Shown: positions 54,742-63,047 of the stretch, piece by piece
How the letters are laid out: each line of letters begins with the position of its first letter
Position numbering within the stretch: the first letter of the stretch is position 1
Assembly (NCBI GenBank): GCA_002482505.1
Contig: DLGD01000037.1
Location: 1-64,000 of the forward strand
Source of the DNA: Christensenella sp. UBA7703
GTDB taxonomy: Bacteria; Bacillota; Clostridia; Christensenellales; CAG-138
Direction of reading: 5' to 3'
Length of the DNA stretch: 64,000 bases
Notes under the pieces: model-generated
Database searches by the model: none
What the model saw: the letters and a program-made list of their open reading frames with translations, nothing else
Told to the model about the DNA's origin: nothing
Program-made: the position numbers and the translations under genes

Positions 54742-54897
54742 ATGATGAAAAGCTTCGTTCTCAACGAGCGGGGACAAGGTCTGGTGGAATACGGCCTGAT
54801 CCTAATGCTTGTTGCTCTTGTCGTCATCGGCGGTCTTACACTGCTTGGCGGAAACGTAGCCGCGTTTTTTTCAAACGCCAGCAACCTTTTTCAATGA
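54742..54897 (+). CDS. flp3: Flp-type pilin 3, divergent
   Basis: A 51-residue prepilin with leader MMKSFVLNERG, then QGLVEYGLILMLVALVVIGG, keeping Glu+5 and Tyr+6. Its helix and tail (ASNLFQ) differ from the first two pilins, so it is an older paralogue, perhaps a minor pilin. GAGGG lies 6 nt upstream. The frame has an unrelated upstream extension in flp2 that is not used. Confidence 0.92.
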   Translation: MMKSFVLNERGQGLVEYGLILMLVALVVIGGLTLLGGNVAAFFSNASNLFQ

Positions 54898-55291
54898 TTG
54901 CTGACGCGGTATGCCGGACGGCATGTCGTGAAGCGACGGTTACCATACGGAAGCGGAGCGCCTGCCCGGTTTGCGTAAAACGCGGATCGGGTTGGTTGTT
55001 GTTAGTGTCCTCAAAGGTATGTGGAGGGGAAAACGCCCTGACACAAATCGACACACAAACGAACCGAACAGACAAAAGCGGCCGGTTTGTTTTGCGGGTC
55101 ATGGTTTCGGCATGACGGGATGAGAGCAGCGCATGAACGCAAGGGCTACTCTCATCCCGGCATCCTATTTCAAATTTTATATCGTATGATGCAATATCCT
55201 CGGTATCTCTGGCGCTGCAATGAAACCGGATTGCGGCGCGAGAGATGCTGATGATTTCGTATCCTACCCTGCAAAAAGGAGGGGGAAAGTC
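54898..55291 (+). other. 394-bp gap in the pilus operon with a large hairpin
   Basis: No gene seen. A hairpin at 55116-55159 (CGGGATGAGAG / CTCTCATCCCG, then AGC / GCT inside) has no T-tract. A weaker stem around 55050-55095 (GAACCG / CGGTT) precedes TTGTTTTG. Such structures may process the message or reduce expression of downstream assembly genes relative to the abundant pilins. Confidence 0.4.
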
Positions 55292-55753
55292 ATGAGCCTG
55301 CTTGACCCGAGAACGGCAGCCAAACAACGGCGCAATCAAACCATCACAGAAAAAAAGCGGCTCCGCGAGAGCGGGCAGTCCGCCGTGGAAACGGCGCTCA
55401 TGCTGCCGCTTCTTCTTCTGCTGATCTTCGGCATGCTGGAGATGGGTTGGCTTGCCACTACGCGGCAGACGATGGATACCATCACGCGGGAAGCAACGCG
55501 CGCCGGTGTGGTCGCTGCGAGTACAACCGCGAGCACGACCGCCGTGAACAATGCGGTAACGAGCAAAAAACCCGCATATATGAAAAAGACGATCACGGTC
55601 ACCGTCACGTTCTCCAAGCCTTCGAGCTTTAAGGATGGGGACATCACCGTGACAACCGCCTACGACCTGCCACCACTCACGCCGCTGACGGCGTTTTTGG
55701 TGCCTTCGGGGGTTTATCATATCGTATCGACCTACACGATGAAAGTTGGTTAG
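55292..55753 (+). CDS. tadE: TadE-like minor pilin/pseudopilin
   Basis: A 153-residue protein with the TadE-like start SGQSAVETALMLPLLLLLIFGMLEM (only first part quoted by motif: S-G-Q-S-A-V-E-T-A-L, residues 28-37), the Glu at +5 as in Flp proteins, one hydrophobic helix, and a beta-rich tail (KKTITVTVTF, DITVTTAYDL). The start at 55292 follows GGAGGGGG; the longer frame adds 24 unrelated residues. It lies between the pilins and cpaB. Confidence 0.9.
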   Translation: MSLLDPRTAAKQRRNQTITEKKRLRESGQSAVETALMLPLLLLLIFGMLEMGWLATTRQTMDTITREATRAGVVAASTTASTTAVNNAVTSKKPAYMKKTITVTVTFSKPSSFKDGDITVTTAYDLPPLTPLTAFLVPSGVYHIVSTYTMKVG

Positions 55754-55874
55754 CACGGCTGGTTTCAACGTATGGTTCAACCCGTGCCGTAATCAATATG
55801 GGTGCTGGAGACAGCGGAAGCGTTTGATGATGCATATGCTCCGTCAACCCGCCTGATCCGACAGGAGGATTCTC

Positions 55875-56651
55875 ATGAAAAAAGTTGTCTTGTTCGCCCT
55901 GATCGCCGCGCTCTGCGCGGGCGCTCTGCTCTACTTTTATCTGGGCAATCTCGAAGCGCAGAAGCAGGTGAAGGTGGAGTATGACAACGTGGTTGTTGCA
56001 GCGGTCGATATTCCCGCTTACACACCGATCACGAGCGAGATGGTCACATTCAAGCAGATACCGGCGGGCTATGCGCATCCGCTTGCGACGCGTTCGGTCG
56101 AGGACGTGATTGGCTACGTGACCGAAAGCGCGATCCTTGCAGGGGAAGAGCTGCTTCCGTCAAAGCTCAAGCAGTTTGGCGAGACGGACAGCGGGCTTTC
56201 CTATGTTGTGCCGGAGGGTATGCGTGCTGTGACGGTTGCGGTGGACGAAGTATCCGGTGTTGCGGGATTCCTACAGCGCGGAGATTATGTGGACGTGATT
56301 TCCTATACCACAACCACCTATGTGCCGGCCAAAGCGCCCGTGGTTGCGGAGGGAGGAGAACCGACGGCGGATCAATTGCCGCAGACGCTGAGTACAACAT
56401 TGGTTGCGGCGCAAAATGTCCGCGTTGCCGCGGTCGGCAAGTCGCTCTCAGGTGCTGCAGCCGCAACGGAAGACCAGGCGGCGGAGGGCTATAACAGCGT
56501 GACGCTGCTGCTCTCGCCGGAGGATACCATGCGTGTCGTGCAGGGCGCAAAGAGCGGCTCGATCGTTTTAATCTTGCGCGCATCCGGCGATCACACACCA
56601 AACACGCAGGAACCGGTCATCAACGACATGCTTTTGATTCGCGCGGAGTAA
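55875..56651 (+). CDS. cpaB: Flp pilus assembly protein CpaB (RcpC)
   Basis: A 258-residue protein with one N-terminal membrane helix (residues 3-24) and the SAF/CpaB domain: VVVAAVDIPAYTPITSEMV near residue 43, IGYVTESAILAGEELL near residue 76, then MRAVTVAVDEVSGVAGFLQRG with GDYVDVI. In monoderms it is exported to the wall side of the membrane and stabilises the pilus channel. Ribosome site AGGAGG is 6 nt upstream. Next gene begins 8 bp later. Confidence 0.95.
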   Translation: MKKVVLFALIAALCAGALLYFYLGNLEAQKQVKVEYDNVVVAAVDIPAYTPITSEMVTFKQIPAGYAHPLATRSVEDVIGYVTESAILAGEELLPSKLKQFGETDSGLSYVVPEGMRAVTVAVDEVSGVAGFLQRGDYVDVISYTTTTYVPAKAPVVAEGGEPTADQLPQTLSTTLVAAQNVRVAAVGKSLSGAAAATEDQAAEGYNSVTLLLSPEDTMRVVQGAKSGSIVLILRASGDHTPNTQEPVINDMLLIRAE

Positions 56652-56659
56652 GGGGAAAG

Positions 56660-57787
56660 ATGAACAGCATTCGCATCATGTTGGCAGCGAATTCTGCCGA
56701 TGACAGAAAACTGATTTCAGGGCTATTGACGGATGAGGCGCTTCGCGTTGTCAGTTCGTTTCGCCCGGATGCCGACGGGCTAAAGAAAGCCTCTTCGCAA
56801 CCAGCGGATGTGCTTTTGATCGGAACCCGCGCGATGCCAAGCCAGGAGCTGGATTTTGCAGAGCGGATGTTTACGACGCGAAGCGACATCACCATTCTTC
56901 TGCTTGCGCCGACGCTGGACAGCCGGACGCTTACCCGTGCGATGGAGTGCGGAATCGCACGTGTGATCGACATCGACAGCAGCGAGCACGATATTTGCAC
57001 ACACATCATGACGGCGGCAAACCGGGACCAGAACCGCCGCAACAGCACACAGAAAATTGCAAGTTACGATTCCAAAATCGTCGCGTGTTACTCGCCCAAG
57101 GGCGGTGTAGGGAAAACCACGCTGGCGGTGAATTTGGCATATGCCCTCGCGACCATGAACAAAAAAATTGCGCTGATTGACCTGAGCTTACAGTTCGGGG
57201 AAGTTGGCGTTTTTTTGGATATCGCCAAAGGCGATACGATCGCGGACATGGTCGAGGAGCACTCGTTTGAACTCTCCACGATCAAGAGCTATCTCATCCG
57301 GCACCAAAGCGGCATTCAGGTCATGCTCTCCAGCAGTTCGCCGGAGTATGCGGAGCTGATTCAGCCGGTGCATGTCAACGCGATTCTTTCCTCGTTGCGG
57401 ACGGAATTTGACTATGTCATCATCGATATGGGGGTGGCCTTTGGGGACTGCGCCATTGCCGCGATGGAGACCGCAGATACGATCCTGCTGGTGGTCAATG
57501 AGGACATCGCTTCCCTGCACGACGCAAAGCGCAGCATCAAGGTGCTAGAGGCGCTGAACCAACAGGACAAGCTCAAGATCGTCGTCAACAAAGAGGGGAT
57601 TTCGACCATCACGGTCAAGAACGTGGCAAATCTTTTGGAAGCCACGCCTGTGCTTGTGATCCCATATGATCTCAAGGCGGCTATGCTCGCGGTCAACCGC
57701 GGAATTCCGATGCTGAGCTGCGCGCCAAATTCGAAGGCGAGCAAAGAGATTCGCAACTATGCACACGCCCTGATTCGGAGGGTATAA
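56660..57787 (+). CDS. tadZ: TadZ/CpaE-type ParA-like ATPase
   Basis: A 375-residue protein with a degenerate receiver-like N-terminus (residues 1-110, without a phospho-Asp) and a MinD/ParA ATPase domain starting YSPKGGVGKTTLAVNLA near residue 145, Walker B region YVIIDMGVAFGD near residue 255. TadZ proteins place the pilus machine at a cell pole. It ends 2 bp before the next gene. Confidence 0.93.
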   Translation: MNSIRIMLAANSADDRKLISGLLTDEALRVVSSFRPDADGLKKASSQPADVLLIGTRAMPSQELDFAERMFTTRSDITILLLAPTLDSRTLTRAMECGIARVIDIDSSEHDICTHIMTAANRDQNRRNSTQKIASYDSKIVACYSPKGGVGKTTLAVNLAYALATMNKKIALIDLSLQFGEVGVFLDIAKGDTIADMVEEHSFELSTIKSYLIRHQSGIQVMLSSSSPEYAELIQPVHVNAILSSLRTEFDYVIIDMGVAFGDCAIAAMETADTILLVVNEDIASLHDAKRSIKVLEALNQQDKLKIVVNKEGISTITVKNVANLLEATPVLVIPYDLKAAMLAVNRGIPMLSCAPNSKASKEIRNYAHALIRRV

Positions 57788-57789
57788 TC

Positions 57790-59100
57790 ATGGGACTCTT
57801 GGAGCGCCTGGACAAAAAGACACCAACTCCGCAGGCAGGTGCCGCGGCGCAGGCGGAGGCGGACGAAGCCGCAGCCCTGCGTGAGCGGGTTCACTATCAG
57901 GTTGTAGAATCGCTCAACAAACGCGATGAAAAACACAGCGGTGGAACGAACGAGGCGGAAACGCGCGCCATCATCGAGTCCGCGTTGGAGCAAAATGCGT
58001 CCGCCATGGCTCGGCCGGAGCGCAACCGCATCGCAATAGAGATATACGATTCCATTCGCGGCCTCGGCCCGCTGGAAAAACTCCTGGCCGATGAAACCGT
58101 CAGTGAAATCATGGTCAATGGCGCGAAGCAAGTGTTTGTGGAGCGCAACGGCAAGCTGGCGCAGAGCGACGTCACATTTTATGACAACGAGCAATTGCTC
58201 AATGTCATCGATCGTATCGTCTCCCCGTTGGGCCGTCATATCGACGAAGCAAACCCGATGGTAGACGCGCGCCTGCCCGATGGCTCCCGTGTCAACGCGG
58301 TCATCGCGCCACTTTCGCTGAAAGGCCCGTTGCTGACGATCCGAAAGTTTTCCAAAACGCCGCTGACGGTGGAAAACCTGGTCAACTTTGGAAGCCTTAC
58401 GATGAAGATGGCGGCGTTTCTCGAAGCCTGCGTCAAAGGCCGGCTCAATGTCGTCGTCTCCGGCGGTACCGGCAGCGGAAAAACCACGCTGCTCAACGTT
58501 CTCTCCGCCTATATCCCATATGACGAGCGTATCGTCACCATCGAAGACGCGGCGGAGATTCAGCTGCAACAGCAGCATGTGCTGACGCTGGAAGCAAGAC
58601 CCGCAAACCTGGAAGGAACCGGACAGATCACCATTCGCGATTTGGTTCGAAACGCGCTGCGTATGCGACCGGATCGCATCATCGTTGGCGAGGTGCGCGG
58701 CGGCGAAGCGCTGGATATGTTGCAGGCGATGAACACGGGCCACGACGGCTCGCTGACCACCGGCCACGCGAACTCCACGCGCGATATGCTCGCAAGGCTT
58801 GAAACAATGGTGCTCATGGCGGGTATGAACTTGCCCGTTTCCGCAATTCGCCAGCAGATTGCCTCTGCAATCGACATCATCGTGCAGCAATCGCGTATGC
58901 GAGACGGCAGCCGTAAGATCATCGGCATCAGCGAGGTGATCGGAATGGAAGGCGACGTGATTGTGACGCAGGAGATCTTCACCTACGATTATGGCGATGG
59001 GCGCACACCGGGTCGCTTCCGCGCAACAGGAATCAAGCCGCGCTGTGCCGATAAGCTTTTGGCGGCTGGTGCGGGGCTCAAGGACGAGTGGTTCCATTGA
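57790..59100 (+). CDS. tadA: TadA/CpaF-type pilus assembly ATPase
   Basis: A 436-residue secretion ATPase powering pilus assembly. Features are the N-terminal domain ending in MVNGAKQVFVERNGKL, RIVSPLGRHIDEANPMVDARLPDGSRV, Walker A SGGTGSGKTTLLNVL near residue 225, the Asp box RIVTIEDAAEIQL, Walker B RPDRIIVGEVRGGEALD near residue 295 and the His box TGHDGSLTTGHAN. Ribosome site GAGGG overlaps the end of tadZ. Normal family length. Confidence 0.97.
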   Translation: MGLLERLDKKTPTPQAGAAAQAEADEAAALRERVHYQVVESLNKRDEKHSGGTNEAETRAIIESALEQNASAMARPERNRIAIEIYDSIRGLGPLEKLLADETVSEIMVNGAKQVFVERNGKLAQSDVTFYDNEQLLNVIDRIVSPLGRHIDEANPMVDARLPDGSRVNAVIAPLSLKGPLLTIRKFSKTPLTVENLVNFGSLTMKMAAFLEACVKGRLNVVVSGGTGSGKTTLLNVLSAYIPYDERIVTIEDAAEIQLQQQHVLTLEARPANLEGTGQITIRDLVRNALRMRPDRIIVGEVRGGEALDMLQAMNTGHDGSLTTGHANSTRDMLARLETMVLMAGMNLPVSAIRQQIASAIDIIVQQSRMRDGSRKIIGISEVIGMEGDVIVTQEIFTYDYGDGRTPGRFRATGIKPRCADKLLAAGAGLKDEWFH

Positions 59101-59179
59101 TATTGACGCTCGTATAACGAACGATAGATACTCTGCGATCTTCCGGATCAAGAAGCTGTTTAGAGAGGGGATGAAACAC

Positions 59180-60109
59180 ATGATTCGTGCTTTGGTCGTT
59201 CTGGCGTTTGTCATCGCGTGTTATTTCATCTTCTATCTGATTGCGGCTGCGCGCACGAAAGACAAGCGCAAGATGGATGACCGCGTGCGCGAGCTTTTTG
59301 AGCTCAACGCAAACGAGAGCGCGGACAGGCGCATCAGTAAAAATACAAAGCGCAAAAATCCGCTCCGTCTGGAGCAGATTGCAGACGAGCTGTATGTTGC
59401 CGGCGTCGCGCTGCGCGCGGAAGAGTTTATCACGATCTGGATTCTCATGGGCGCGGTGATTCCCGCAATTGCGCTGTTTCTTGGCGCGCCGACGACGGTC
59501 TGCATCGGGCTCGTCATCGTTGGCGCCGCAGCGCCGATTTCGTGGGTAACCATCAAGCGAAACAAGCGCCTTGCGATTCTGGGGTCTCAGCTTTCGGATG
59601 CGCTCGCAATTATCTGCAATGCGCTTCGCGTCGGGCAGTCGTTTCAGTCTGCAATGAAAAACGTTGCGGACGAGATGGAGGAGCCGATCTCGCGTGAGTT
59701 TATGCGCGTTTACCGGGAAACACAGTATGGCATGCCGCTTGAAACCAGCCTTGCCAGGCTTGTGAACAGGACGAAGAACCCCGATCTGGAGTTGATGTCC
59801 TCCGCGGTCATCATTCAGCGGCAGATCGGCGGCAATCTTGCCGTCATCCTGCAAAATATTTCCGACACGATCAACCAGCGCATTCGCCTGCGCGGAGAAA
59901 TTCGAACCATGACCTCCGCCGGACGCATGAGCGGCTATATCATCGGCGGTTTGCCGGTCGTGATTATACTGCTGCTGATGTTCATCAATCCGGGTTATAT
60001 CGATATGTTTTTTACGACGTCGTCCGGCAGAATCATGCTGCTTATCAGCGCGGTTTTGGAAGCAATCGGCTTTGCGGTCGTCAACAAAATTGTCAATATT
60101 AAGCTCTAA
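59180..60109 (+). CDS. tadB: TadB-type inner-membrane platform protein
   Basis: A 309-residue membrane protein of the GspF/TadB class. One N-terminal helix (residues 3-22), a basic linker, two helices near 95-145, the cytoplasmic T2SSF domain (LSDALAIICNALRVGQSF near 150) and two C-terminal helices. The start 59180 gives 9 nt from AGAGGGG; ATG 59171 abuts the site. It follows tadA by 79 bp and precedes tadC by 15 bp. Confidence 0.95.
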   Translation: MIRALVVLAFVIACYFIFYLIAAARTKDKRKMDDRVRELFELNANESADRRISKNTKRKNPLRLEQIADELYVAGVALRAEEFITIWILMGAVIPAIALFLGAPTTVCIGLVIVGAAAPISWVTIKRNKRLAILGSQLSDALAIICNALRVGQSFQSAMKNVADEMEEPISREFMRVYRETQYGMPLETSLARLVNRTKNPDLELMSSAVIIQRQIGGNLAVILQNISDTINQRIRLRGEIRTMTSAGRMSGYIIGGLPVVIILLLMFINPGYIDMFFTTSSGRIMLLISAVLEAIGFAVVNKIVNIKL

Positions 60110-60124
60110 AGGAGGAGATGCCGC

Positions 60125-61048
60125 ATGAGACTTGTGGTTTTGTCGTTTACGATTGCGGTGTTCCTTGGATTTGTGGCGCTGTTACAGAGCTATGGGCAGA
60201 AGAGCGACCAGATGAGGAAGCGCTTCAATCAAGTAGCGGAGGCGGAGCGCTCGTATAGCGATGAAGAACTCAAGAAATCGTTTACCGAGCGTGTGCTCAA
60301 GCCACTGATACGGCGAATCACAGAGGGAATCCGCCGCTCGGCCGGAAACCGCCCCGTAGGGCAAAGCAAAGCGACGATGAAACTTGATAAGCAACTCAAA
60401 GCATCCGGCCTCGCGTTGTCGCTGCAGGAGTTCACCTTTATCAAGAGCATGCTGATCCTCGTGTTTTTCGTGGTTGGCATCGCGCTGTTTCTGCTCCTGC
60501 CGATCAATTTCCTTCTGCGGCTGGTTGTCCTTATGGTGATGCTGAATATTCCGCTCTATGGAACCAGCTATTTTCTCACCTCGCAAGTGAAAAACCGCAA
60601 AGAGAGCATTTTGCGTGAGCTGCCGGAGACGATGGATGTGTTGATGGTCAGCGTGGAGGCAGGGCTTGGACTGGACGCAGCAATTGTGCGCCAATATGCG
60701 AAGAACAAATCCGTCGTGCTGACGGAGCTGAACAACGCGATTCGCGAAGTGCAGATGGGTGTTCCGCGCAGGACCGCGCTCAAAGAGATGGCGGATCGCT
60801 GCGATGTCAAGGAACTTACCGCGTTTGTCACCGCGCTGCTGCAGGCGGATCAACTTGGCGTGCCGATCAAAAACGTGTTGGACGTGCAGGCGGAGCGGCT
60901 TCGTGTAGAGCGCAAGCAGATGATTCAGGCAAAGGCCGCAAAAGCACCGATCAAGATCATGCTGCCCACGGTCGCGTTTATTTTCCCTGTGATTTTCATT
61001 ATTCTGCTTGGTCCCGCCGTGGTAGAGCTCATCTCTACGCTGAGCTAA
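60125..61048 (+). CDS. tadC: TadC-type inner-membrane platform protein
   Basis: A 307-residue paralogue of TadB with helices near residues 3-21, 105-150 and 285-305 and the T2SSF domain (LRELPETMDVLMVSVEAGLG near 160, LKEMADRCDVKELTAFVTAL near 218). TadB and TadC form the base of the pilus. Ribosome site AGGAGG is 9 nt upstream. It is the last recognised Tad gene; an 85-bp gap follows. Confidence 0.95.
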   Translation: MRLVVLSFTIAVFLGFVALLQSYGQKSDQMRKRFNQVAEAERSYSDEELKKSFTERVLKPLIRRITEGIRRSAGNRPVGQSKATMKLDKQLKASGLALSLQEFTFIKSMLILVFFVVGIALFLLLPINFLLRLVVLMVMLNIPLYGTSYFLTSQVKNRKESILRELPETMDVLMVSVEAGLGLDAAIVRQYAKNKSVVLTELNNAIREVQMGVPRRTALKEMADRCDVKELTAFVTALLQADQLGVPIKNVLDVQAERLRVERKQMIQAKAAKAPIKIMLPTVAFIFPVIFIILLGPAVVELISTLS

Positions 61049-61133
61049 CGCAAGACAAACGAAGAAAAGTTGTGCCGCAGGAAGAAATTGACTAACCTTG
61101 CGGAAGAAAAAAGCATCCGACAATGAGGCAAGA

Positions 61134-61475
61134 ATGAAGACGGTTCAGATCGCAAAAAATGGCGAAACCATCGCGACAGTTTGGCATGCAACAGGATATT
61201 TTGCACGATTGCGCGGCCTGCTGGGGCGGAAACTGGAAGCGGACGGTGGCATGTTGCTCACGCCTTGCAGCGAGATTCACACCATCGGTATGGGCTATGC
61301 AATCGACGCACTGTATCTGGATAAAAACGGGCGGGTGCTGCGGATAGACGAAGCGCTTGCGCCCGGCAGAGTATTGCCGCGGCAGCGCGGCGCAAGGCAC
61401 GTTCTGGAGTTGCCGGAAGAAAGTGCAAAACGGCGCGGACTGACGGCGGGAGACATACTGGAGGTAATCCGATGA
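61134..61475 (+). CDS. DUF192-family protein
   Basis: A 113-residue protein of the DUF192 fold. It shows the family marks ARLRGLLGRK near residue 23, the PCSEIHTIGMGYAIDALYLD block near residue 45 and APGRVLPRQRGARHVLELP near residue 75. Members are often secreted or linked to pilus/secretion loci; this one has no signal peptide. The start follows GAGG by 5 nt. Its stop overlaps the next start as ATGA. Function unknown; the Tad context is the main hint. Confidence 0.85.
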   Translation: MKTVQIAKNGETIATVWHATGYFARLRGLLGRKLEADGGMLLTPCSEIHTIGMGYAIDALYLDKNGRVLRIDEALAPGRVLPRQRGARHVLELPEESAKRRGLTAGDILEVIR

Positions 61476-62434
61476 ACGAACCAACTGAGCGTAGCGTAGA
61501 GGGAATCGATTCCCTGCGCAGCCGCATGGACTCCGATGCGCGGTTTCGCAGAGCGCTATCCGGCTACGACCCGCAGGATGTGCGCGCTTATGTGGAAAAC
61601 GTAAAGCGTATCTTTGCGCAGCAGGCAAAGGCAGCCAAACTGGAACAGGAAAACCTGATTGCCCAGCTGGATTGCGCAAAGAGCGAGATTCAGGCGCGCA
61701 ACTACGGCATAAAAAAGTTTAAAGAACTGCTGGTGGAACGCGAAGCGCAGCTGAACAACGCAAACACGCGCATCAACGCGCTGCTGCAAACCGTGAAATC
61801 CCACGGCGCAGAACGCGAGGAGCTTGAGCGCCTGCGGCAGGAGGCGGCAAGCAGCGGAAACGCGGAGCGCATCGCTTCGCTGGAAAAAGAAACCCAGCAG
61901 TTGCGGTCTGCGGTTGCCCAGGCTTCCAACCTCGTCAACACATGGAAAGCGGAGCGCGAACGATTGATGGAGGAAAACGACCGTCTGCGTGAGGAGATCT
62001 ATTACCTTCGCGCGGTGACGTCAAGACAGATGGAAGTGGAGCCGGTCCACGCCTATACTCAGCAGGGCGCTTACGAAGGCAATTTTGATCAGCCGATGAG
62101 GCCGATGAGGCCGGACGTCATCACGGCGGAGAACCGCTTTGTTCAGCAGAGCGCACAGCAGGTGATGCAGCAACCCGCTCAGCAACCCGTTCAACAGCCT
62201 GTTCAGCAGCCCGTGCAACAACCGATGCAGGCGCAGGCTGCCAACCAACAAAGAGAGTTTTCACAGGTTGCCGATAAACTCGCGACAATGTTTGCCGAGG
62301 CATACCAGTTGATCAGCCAGTTTAAGTCCAACCTGGATGCGCAACCGGAACCCCAGTCGCGGCCGGCCCAGCCCGCGATGCAGATTTTGCGTCCGGAAGC
62401 TGTAAATGCGGATGCGTTCTATCCAAGAAGATAG
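61472..62434 (+). CDS. DivIVA-like coiled-coil protein with Gln/Pro repeats
   Basis: A 320-residue cytoplasmic protein. The N-terminus (RFRRALSGYDPQDVRAYVENV, see residues 24-44) resembles the membrane-curvature domain of DivIVA/GpsB (F-x-x-x-x-x-GYD-x-x-EV). A long heptad coiled coil covers about residues 45-180, then a low-complexity segment of VQQP repeats (about 225-255) and a second short helix. DivIVA proteins mark poles and division sites. It overlaps the DUF192 gene by 4 bp and sits at the end of the Tad operon. A polar tether for the pilus machine is inference. Confidence 0.75.
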   Translation: MNEPTERSVEGIDSLRSRMDSDARFRRALSGYDPQDVRAYVENVKRIFAQQAKAAKLEQENLIAQLDCAKSEIQARNYGIKKFKELLVEREAQLNNANTRINALLQTVKSHGAEREELERLRQEAASSGNAERIASLEKETQQLRSAVAQASNLVNTWKAERERLMEENDRLREEIYYLRAVTSRQMEVEPVHAYTQQGAYEGNFDQPMRPMRPDVITAENRFVQQSAQQVMQQPAQQPVQQPVQQPVQQPMQAQAANQQREFSQVADKLATMFAEAYQLISQFKSNLDAQPEPQSRPAQPAMQILRPEAVNADAFYPRR

Positions 62435-62483
62435 GCGGATTCTGTTGAGTCTTTGAAAGCTACATCATTTTTTAAACAAAAAG

Positions 62484-62532
62484 AAAGCGCAGAAGCTCTG
62501 GCTGACAGCAGCCTCGCGTTTGCGCTTTTTGA
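62484..62532. terminator. Terminator at the end of the pilus operon
   Basis: AAGCGCA / TGCGCTT arms enclosing a second stem, followed by TTTTT on the plus strand and preceded by AAAAAG for the converging minus-strand GtrA operon. Confidence 0.75.
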
Positions 62533-62589
62533 TCAAATAGCTTACGTTGTTGTGCATGTGCTCGTGCAAAAGGCATGTATAGAACGAGG

Positions 62590-63027
62590 TTATTCCGGTT
62601 TTGCGCGTTGATACAGAAGGATCTTTCTAGCAAAGAAATTCCAAAAGAGCACAACGGCGGAAGCGATCACCTTGGAAATCATATAGTGCAGCAGCACGAT
62701 CTCTGTGAAGCAATACAGCAGCACCTCCGTGAGACCGAGCCCGATGAGGCCGATGAGCGCATAACCCGCAAACTCCAGCACGCGGCCAACCCGCGCATCC
62801 TGCGCGCGAAACACGAGCGCACGGGAGAGTAGAAAATTGCAAACAAGCCCCGCGACGAAGCCGAAACATGCCCCGAGGAGATAATGCATCCCCAAGTGCA
62901 CACAGAGCCAGAGCACGCCCGCGTCGACAAGAAACGAACACCCGCCAACGAATACATAGCGAAAGAACTGGATGAGTGGTTGTGTGGTCGGCTCCATAAA
63001 CAGCCGCTTGAGCAAGGGTTTCTCCAT
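62590..63027 (-). CDS. GtrA-family membrane protein
   Basis: A 145-residue protein with four transmembrane helices (about residues 21-43, 47-67, 85-107, 115-137) and GtrA marks (FFRYVFVGGCSFLVDAGVLW, NFLLSRALVF, ILLYQ at the end). GtrA proteins flip polyprenyl-linked sugars or teichoic-acid intermediates across the membrane. GGAGG lies 5 nt upstream. It follows the FAD-dependent protein gene by 20 bp on the same strand, so they are likely co-transcribed. Confidence 0.92.
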   Translation of the reverse strand: MEKPLLKRLFMEPTTQPLIQFFRYVFVGGCSFLVDAGVLWLCVHLGMHYLLGACFGFVAGLVCNFLLSRALVFRAQDARVGRVLEFAGYALIGLIGLGLTEVLLYCFTEIVLLHYMISKVIASAVVLFWNFFARKILLYQRAKPE

Positions 63028-63047
63028 CGAATCCTCCGTCTGTGTTG

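Noticed and set aside
57757..59214. 485-codon minus-strand ORF antisense to tadA
   Set aside because: Shadow of the real ATPase gene; no ribosome site or domain.
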